DNA of 64,000 nt, taken from Diphasiastrum complanatum. Taxonomy: Eukaryota > Streptophyta > Lycopodiopsida > Lycopodiales > Lycopodiaceae. The notes below the pieces were generated by a model. That model was not told where the DNA came from. It did no database searches and saw nothing but the letters and a program-made list of their open reading frames with translations. Location of the stretch: positions 21,542,658-21,606,657 of the forward strand of contig CM055104.1 in assembly GCA_029204225.1 (NCBI GenBank), in the 5' to 3' direction. Of the stretch, positions 39,401 through 48,800 are shown piece after piece. Each line of letters opens with the position of its first letter. The first letter of the stretch is position 1. Position numbers and translations under genes: made by a program.

Positions 39401-42400
39401 AACGGCGATGTCACTTGCATCCGTTTCTACGACAAATGGTTTTTGAGGGTCAACAATTTTTAAAGCGACAAAGTCAGCCACAGCTTGTTTCAAAGCATCG
39501 AAACTTCGCTGCTGAACTTTCGTCCACTCTTTCCATTTATTTTTCTGTAACATATCGGTCAATGGTGCAGCTACGTGTGAATAATTCTTCACACCTTTAC
39601 GATAAAACACAGCCAACCCTAGAAAACTTCTTAGTGCCGTCAAGTCTGTAGGAACAGGCCAGGCAAGAAGAACAGCAACTTTGTGCGGATCCGGTTTTAT
39701 TCCCTCTGTTGACACTATAAAACCCAAATATGTTATTTCTTTTCTAAACAATTCACTTTTTTTATCATTAGCAAACAATGTATTTTCCCTCAAAGTTGAT
39801 AACACAGTTCTTAGGTGATTAACATGCATAGCATCACCACAACTGTAAACAAGTATGTCATCAACAAAATTAACCACAAACTTGCCCATGAACGGTCTAA
39901 GCACATCGTTTATTAACATCATAAATGTTGCAGGGGCGTTAGTCAATCCAAAGGGCATAACTAAAAATTCATAGTGTCCAAAACGAGTCCGGAAGGCAGT
40001 TTTATGCACATCCTCTTCTCGAACTCTCACCTGGTGGTAACCACTTTTTAGGTCAATTTTGCTAAACATTGTAGCACCATGGAGGGCATCCAAAAGATCA
40101 TCTATACGTGGCATAGGATATCGATGCTTAACAGTAATCTTGTTCAAGCCTCGATAGTCCACACACATTCTCCAAGACCCATCCTTCTTTTTTACCAGAC
40201 TGATCGGAGAGGCAAAGGGGGGGAAGCTAGGTCTTACTTGCCCCTTGGCAAGATAGTCCTCAATCATGCTTCTGACCTCTTCTCCTCTTTGAGACTCATT
40301 CTATAAGGTGGTCTATTAACAGGAGATGATCTAGGAATTAACTCGATTCTATGCTCCACATTTCTTTTAGGGGGTAAAATAGATGGAAGTTCATTGGTGA
40401 ACACATCTAGAAACTCCTCTCTAATTTGGCGATTTAGGTTCTTAGTAAGGTTAGTTTGTTCTTGACATACATCAGACTCATTAGCAGAAACAAACATATC
40501 ATACAAGAAACAAACATACATGCACTTACACTGAACCTTACGCAGCTGCGTCGCCGTGATCAAAGGTCCTGGAGGCAGATCAGGCTCTCCACGTAGGGAG
40601 TGAATCCTACCATCGTGCTAGAACTCATACACATGAGTATCCCAAGCGATGTAGGGTTTCTTAGCCACATGCCAACAAATTCCAAGCACCACATCAAAGC
40701 GAGCCAAACGGGTAATCTCAAAATCTAACTCCTCAATATAGCTTTGAATGGTTAGAGGCGTACCCACAACCCTGGCATCCCACACTTCCGCACCCTTTCC
40801 ATCAGCCATTTTGACTGTGTACTGGTACATGGATGGTTGTTCTCACTCTCAACCGTTTAATCAAAGCGGAGTTAATGACGTTATGTGAGGACCCAGTGTC
40901 AAATAGAATCAAAACATCTCTACCACAGCTGTCCACGCATAACAATCAAAGAAGTGCAAGGAAGCTGATAACCATGTTGCGTCACTCTTGACAATTGTGG
41001 CGAACCGAGTCCACCTTCCGAATCACCGACACGTTCATCAACTGTGGAACATCAGGAGGTTCTTCTTGTCTCAATTCCTCAATTTTCATAGGATCTGCCT
41101 CTTCAACTTGCAAACTGTAGGTGGTCCGTGAGGGATTGCGAGGACACTCCTTCCACCTATGCCGCCCTAGACAGCCAAAGCAAAGGTTCTCTTTCTTTGC
41201 CCGCTCCAAGTCCTGCGGCGATAGCGTAGAAAAGCGCTGGCCCCCTTGGGCATTGGACGTCCCATACCGCCCTTTGCTGAAAAAACACCATAGGACTCTG
41301 TTTTCTTTGCTGTAAATTGCGTACTACAGCCCTTGTGGTCTGCTTAGAAGACTCCCAAAATTTGAGGATGATCCAAGAACCGAGCGGAAAGTTATGAAGA
41401 AAAAACTCTTCAGCCTGCCAACGCCCACCAGCTACAAGAAAATTCTCAAAATCGCTTGGATTTCGCTGCTGGGGTTGGTTTCTGTGACTAATCTATTGTG
41501 CCTTGGCAATAGGAACAGTTTGCAACAGATCCCATAGCCATCTGAGCTCTCAATAAATAGTTATGAGCAAAAAACTCCCCTTTCTCTCTCAAGAACGTTT
41601 TTGTTTTTTGTTGTTCCAAGCTTCCAAAACTTGCAAACCCTTGCTCTGATACCAAATGTCAGACTCCCTCTTTCTGATCTTCTCTTCAAACCTTGCTAAT
41701 TTCCTGCAAATACAAGCATCAAATTACTTCTAACACAAGATGGAGTTGGCTGCCTTGTCTCCTCCCAGCCTTTGCTGCATAGATTATGATGAGGAATGCC
41801 TCTCTCTAGGCTCACTTATCCAAAATCCTCAAGCACCCCTTAACCCTGACCCTTCCTAAATCTCGACACATGTCCAACTCCATGCACAGTCGACACTTGC
41901 CACTTGGCAGTACCCTGACACATAGGCAAGTGAGTAGGCTGACATGTGTCACTCATCCATCGGACCAAATGTCCCAGTGAGCATGTGACACGTGTCATGT
42001 TTGACCGGTCAACCCTGACATGTGTCACTCATTCACTGGACCAAGTGTCCCAGTCAGCATATGACATGTCACGTTGACTAGTCAACTATCCTACTTTTTA
42101 GGAGGTCAGTCCAACCACTCCAAATTAATGACCCAGTAGCCTATACCCAAGCAACATGCGACTCTGAGGCTCAGAAACATCATTAACAACTTTATTTACA
42201 TTTCTGTTACAAAGGTCACCACAGGCCGGTGACTTCTTAGCCATTTCTGTATTTACAAGAAGTACATCTATAAGTAAAAACAGTAAACAACTGCGATAGG
42301 GAGTAAAAGTTGTAACACCCAATGAGCATGTAACGCCCAGTGAGCATGTGACACGTGTCATGTTTGACCGGTCAAGCCTGACATGTGTCACTCATTCACT

Positions 42401-42738
42401 GGACCAAGTGTCCTAGTGAGCATATGACATGTGTCACGTTGACCAGTCAACTCTCCTTTTTAGGAGGTCAATCTAGCCACTCCTAATAAATGACCCAGTA
42501 CCCCATGCCAAAGCTAAGCACGACTCTTTGAGGTCCAATGCCAACTATTTACAGTTTATTTACAATTTACTTACAAAAGTCACCACAGGCCACTGACTAG
42601 GAATATATTGTCTGTGTACCATATATTCCTAGCCATTAATCTCTTCTTAGCTAGATTTGTTTAGTTTCGTTGGTTGACGGCATTGATCCGGCTGGTTTCC
42701 ATATTTCTTGATGTACTGTTCACTCTTATATGCCTTAT

Positions 42739-42808
<70 letters not shown>

Positions 42809-45800
42809 AACTATAATAGTTTTTTGTTAATAAAATTGGCTAGCAATACAGGTTATTTAAATGAGACCTTACCTTGGCCATATTAAAGGTTGAAAATCGA
42901 GAAAACGCTTTTGTTAGCACTTCATCATTGACCTCATTTCCCAAGTCTCCACAAAATAATCGATAATCATCTGCATGCAAGATAAGCACCACAACATATA
43001 ATTCTAAGGTAAACTCAAGCCACTTTTCACGGAACCTCCTAAAGAAAGGCAATAATTCATTGAAGTAGCCACATGATTTGGCTGGTTTCCCTAACATGAA
43101 ATTTTCTGACATCATTTGGCTGGTTTCCCTAAAAACTAACAGTGCCATACTAATAGCCACAAAATAGTAACACTGTTATTTAAGAGAGACAATGGTTTGC
43201 ACTTTCAAGAGCAGTCATTCATTTGTACTTTGTAAAAAAGTAGCCACTTTCCTTTCTGGAAATCTGGTATCGTACGTGGTCAGCTGAAATAAATTATGCT
43301 GAAGCAGACGTCTATAGATCTACGTCATGTCAAAGATTAAACTTCAATAAAACAATGCAAACCAAAATTTCCCTAATCCATCACACACAACATAGCACAT
43401 GTGCCAGGAAAACCTATCTGCATCATAAGCATCCAAAAAAGGTGGCTGCAGGTTAGAAAACCACACATGTATGGAACTATACATCCATCATCTATTTCAT
43501 ACAACCATGCATGACAATATTCTTGATTACAGTTAAAAAAAACTTTTCACAAATACGGTCAAGTCCATGCTGCAAGTGCAATTCTTCTGTGAAATCTGTT
43601 CTTGTACGATTTTTGAGGCAAATACTATAGGATTATATCAACTGCTGCGACAAGTTTTTTCCTCTCAATAATGCATACAACCATTGCTCACAAGATGACT
43701 TTCATGACTTACTCTCTGGCCAATCTGCAAGCGTAGGATCTTCCCATGTCTGTCCTGCTGCTTTTCGAGGTATAGCTTTCCTTTTTGCTTCAGATTTCTG
43801 GTCGCCATCTCCGCTAGCCAAAGCTGCTTTAACATGCTCAAGGGCTTCCGGCGTGATAGTCTGAGCATCCTTTTGAAAAAGCTGCTGGGCCTGCAAACAT
43901 GACATAAATGTGAGATTCTAACTTGACCTTTAAAGATTTTGATTGCGATCTTCTACTAAACTTGTTTTAAAGTTAACTAATGTATGGACGTAACATATGT
44001 GCAACTTTTGGTACTCAGAAATAGTTAGTCAATTTGTGCTTGTTCTTTTTGTTCATCCATGTAGCACTGAAATAAAATGCCTAGTCCAGGGGTCAAATTG
44101 GACTGTTTCAAAAAAGCCTGAGAAGTGATGACCTTTCAAGGACAAGTGATGTGCTTACCTACGGTGAAGTCAGATAAGAAACAAGAAATTAAGTTTTCAT
44201 TACATATTGCTATCCTATCCACCCACAAACGCACAGAGAAAGTCATTTTTCTTGCTTTATATGCTTCCATTTCCAAGGCTAGACTGTTACTTCTGGAGCA
44301 CTCCAGATTAACAAAATGCTACAACATCCCTATACACTTTATCAATATGTACAGATAACATGCAGAAACATACATCTACAACCAAATAGCAACATGTTGA
44401 GTTTCTCTCACAATCTCCAAAGCTGAAGGGCAAACTCGGTCATGATAAAGGCTAGCACTAAAGAACAAAGCTCATCAAATCAAGTGCCCAGTCCATTGAA
44501 AAAAATGAAAATTTATATTTCGTCACTTCAGCTTGCTCTAAATAAATAGCTTAGCCGGTGGGTAAAATGCGCCACTAAAGATAGAAAGAGTTAGCACAAA
44601 CAAGCTAGTCCAAATTTTGTCTGGTGCATGCAAGTAGATGTTCAGGTGCAACAGTGAGATAACTCTTTGTGTCCAACTTGGACAAAGATCTCCAATAAGA
44701 ATTGCATGTCTGCAAATATGGTAAAAACATGTCGATTTAGTGTAGGAAAACACTCCACACAGCAACGGAAATTTACATTGCATCATTTCAGCTTGCGCAA
44801 AAGCTAGCTAGATTGCATAAAGAATCCACTAACAAAAACCTGGCAACTAGTTGGTCACACCTTGGACAAAGATCTCAAATGAGAACTGCATCTCCACTAA
44901 TGCAACAGAAAAAAATATACTGATGTCATTGTGATAATAGTCACAAACACTCCAAAAACATCAACTATCATGATTCGAACTCAGCATTTAGCAAAACTTA
45001 GGCTACAGCAAATTGAGAGTTGTGGCTGCAATTTTAGCCAGCACAACATTTACAGGTCATAAGTTATAACATTGCTTAATCAAGTCACTAATGCATAACG
45101 AATTCCAATGCAAATAACAACAATAATTTGAAATATGATAGCCTTGTAGAGAGCGGGACAGCGTCAAAATTTCCAATTTCTCATTAGAATAAATTCTTGA
45201 CGAAACAACCATTAATATAGTTTATCCTTCCATGCACAATTGAAAAGAAGTCATGAAATCAAAGTAAGAAACGATGGCATGCTTGCATCCACTCGTACAA
45301 AGGAAAGGGAGACACGTAGATGTCCCCTCAGTTTAATTTATGGTGGTCAACACCTTTCTCCTCTAAAATCCATATTTCTGAATAGTATTAAGGTTTCCAA
45401 TAGTTTAGCATTGACCCAAGTAATGATAGGATAGTTAAGATGTGTTTGAAGACTCCAAACATTAACATAGAGACATGAAGCTCAAAATTTGGCAAGACTT
45501 TTCAATAAAGCTTAACCAAACAACCTTCATATTTGAGACTGCAATTACAAATCAGCCATTGTTATATATGCATCAACTCACGAACTTCCTCTAAGTTTTT
45601 ACTTGATAAAGGTCCAAAAACATTTAACTAGAGTGTCATGAGCAGCACCTCTTTATTAAAACAATTCATTTGTGAAATAAAAATTAAGTCATTACAACAC
45701 TTGCAAACCTTTTGCTAGGGTTCAAATATAGTGTCTTACCGACCCAATCAAGAAACAGCTTCTTAGACTTGTGGTCCTATGCAAACTCCATCCCATGGTG

Positions 45801-48800
45801 GCTCCCTCTACTTTATCACCTTCATATATGATTACTCAAGGTTTACTTCTGTGATGTTCGTAAAGAACAAACATGAAGCATTCAGTTGCTTCCAACCATT
45901 CAAAGCTACAGCTATACTGTACAAACAATAAGGAAGATAAAGTCTCTAAGATTAGATGGAGGGGGAGATTACATCTCCACAGCTTTCAAGTAATATCTTT
46001 CTGATAATGGCATTAACCAACAATTCACTGCCAGCTATACTCCTCGACAAAACGGGATAGCAGAAAGAAAGAACGGAACTCTTCTTGAAGCTACTAGCAT
46101 CTCAAAGTATACAAAACTTCATGGGTTTTTTTACATTAGATTTCATTGTAATCAATAGAAAAACATTTACTTCAAAATTGTGGAAGTATAATTTTCCAAG
46201 GTACGGTGAGAAAAGTGCGAGGCTTTTGGAGCGTCATAACAAAAATTAAAAGTCCAGATTTCCCCCTATATCCAAAACCTATGGTTTTAGATGTAATAAA
46301 ACTTTATCCTAACAATTTTGAGTGGTTGCGCACCCATATACCTCATAAATATGGTTGCTTAAATTTTGGTTAGAATGTCCAAGTGAAGATACAATTCAAA
46401 AATTGGACCACCACTCAGGAACTTGACAATTACCAGTTGTTGGCTCTTCAAATCCCAAACATCCAAATCCGTTGATGTTTCAAATCCAGATCACATGCTC
46501 CACTCAATTTCTTTCTAATGAGCAAACTTACGTCAAATTGAGGATCTATGTACTCCAAGTATCAGTCCTTGTTTTTTATTTGTTAATTTTGTAGATTTGT
46601 TGGATGTTGATTATTGATGTTGTTGAACTAATATTTTTATAGTACTTAAATGTTGCTTTGTTGAGTGCACAAGGGTGGTTGGGTAGTAAATTTGTGCCCT
46701 TTGATTTGTGCCATGGAATTGTTGATATTTATTATATAGAAATACAATTGATTTTGTTGAATGATCTCCTTTCATTGTTGTTTTGGTGCTTTGGATGACA
46801 CACAGACGATCATCATAGGACTGTAAATTGTATACATCTTATTGATAAGGTTCGACTTCATGCATATGCTAGAGGAGCATTTGCAAACTTGCACAATGAT
46901 CAAACATGACAAGTATGCTCAATTTGCCTTGTTCAACTATTATCTTGGCTTTGAGGTTTGAAGTTTGCATTGGATTTGTAATTTTCTGTTTTAAATCTTG
47001 ATTCTTAAATGATTGATGAATCTCTTTTCATCAAAATTTCAAGTTGAAACCTTGTTTTGGAATTTGATAGACTCAAAGTAATGAGGGAACTGGCAAAGCA
47101 AATGGCAATGGTTCCATCAACCTCTACATGTAATGGGATGTACACTTCGCCTACTATGGAGGAATGACACCCAATCCCAAGCTAGCCAACTAAGGCAAGG
47201 TGGCTCACATGCATTAACCTGGTCTATCATGATTTTGAAACAAAGCAGACAGTTTGGGATAAATTGCTTGGTTTCAACAATCAGATCCTAGACTCGCGAT
47301 ATCTGGTGGTATAGTTGGAAGCTAGCACATTGCATCCAACGATGTGGTGGAGAAAGTTTGGTGATTGGATCCCCTAATTGCAATCAATTCTTTCATCAAA
47401 GTGCACAACAATCACACGTGAGTTTAAACGTTTTCTCTCTTGTTCATATGAAGAGGAGGAACAAACTTTCCACATCAAACTTCTATAGGCTAGTGTGTGT
47501 GCGTGACAACCAACACCTTTTTGGAAAAGCTTAAAAAACCAAACCTACCACGCACATAAGTGTGTTATGTAATCTAAGAAGTTGTAAGCTATAACTTATA
47601 AGTCAATCAGTTTTAATGCCTAAAGTTGTGAATTGTGACTCACTCGACATGAAACTGCACAAGTCAATCCAAACAAAATTGATGTTACGAGGGTTCCAGG
47701 CTTGCCACCAAGGTCACAGGAGGAGGATTTCTCCATCAAGACGCTTTACTGATGGTATGTTGATTCCACCTTCCAAATCCTACCATGTTCTCTCTTGAAA
47801 TGTTGGTTGAGGCATGGTGTTGACCTTGTCACTTGTTCCTCAATAGACAGAAGGTAGCAAATGGAGGGGCAAAGCTCTTGTGATCTCATAGAGGCTAATG
47901 ACAAGGAGGAGACTTCAGAAAAGTATGTTGAGGAGGGGAGGATGATGAGGAGGAGACTCCAACACCATAGCTCCCAAGGAGGGCTAAGAAGGTATTCTAG
48001 AATGTACTATTTGGTATCATTGTAACCACTAGCCTACGAACTCGAGAGTTACTCTAGATACTATATAGTGATTTAACACCTAAGCTTTTGGTTAATAGTT
48101 ACCTGTATCACGTGACATGCGTATGATGTTAATGGACTTTAGAGAAGAGACTCTAAAGGGACTATTCGTAGGGCACAAACTTCAAGCAAATTGAGGACTT
48201 CACACCCTGGAAACAAGCATATAAGCCTAGCCCTCTTTGATAATTAATCAAGAGTAGGCTTTAGTCTAGCATAGCTCAAGATAAATCAAAATTAAGTGAG
48301 CAAACGCACTAACTCATGGCATACTTGAGCAAGATATCATTCTACTATTTTGCATTCCTTTAATCAATGTCATTACGTTTCACTCTTGCATGATTTCATT
48401 GAAAAGGATATTACTAATAGAGGATATCCACAACTCCAAAAGAGAGAAAGAGGAAAAGAAAAAGGTTGGGGGGGTGTCTTAAGGTTGCTCAAACAGATCA
48501 TCAAAGAACACTCTTTGTCAATGGACAATGGCTCTAAATCCTGCATTCACCTTTTAAAAAACACAATATACTGCGAAAGCACACATGGGATTTGGACTCA
48601 CAATCAGGAAGAAGATTCACCCTTGGAAATGCATAATCAGGTAAATTTCACAAAAACACACAGGAAATGTGCATGCAAAACAGTAAGAAAATCGGGACTT
48701 TTGTCATTTTCTAGATTTCACCTGTTGTTGCTGAGGGTGATGGTACATTTCAGGTACAGATTGATAGAGAGCTTGATAGTGGTATTGAGGAGCTTGAACA

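Larger units (their letters stand above)
22091..42872 (-). other. RBM42 intron 3, about 20.8 kb, transposon-filled
   Basis: Bounded by GTAAGG (42872 side) and ATGCAG (22091 side). Holds, from right to left, a (CT)n tract, gypsy G with its tandem-repeat LTR, a copia nested in G, an inverted copia nested in that, and LINE, hAT and copia fragments. Gypsy G and the inner copia run in the same sense as the gene; the outer copia, LINE, hAT and copia F fragments are antisense. Confidence 0.88.

Noticed and set aside
42125-42391. Repeat-bearing open frame beginning [14 protein letters not shown]
   Set aside because: Comes from the tandem LTR repeats of gypsy G and recurs at 41840-42028 for the same reason.
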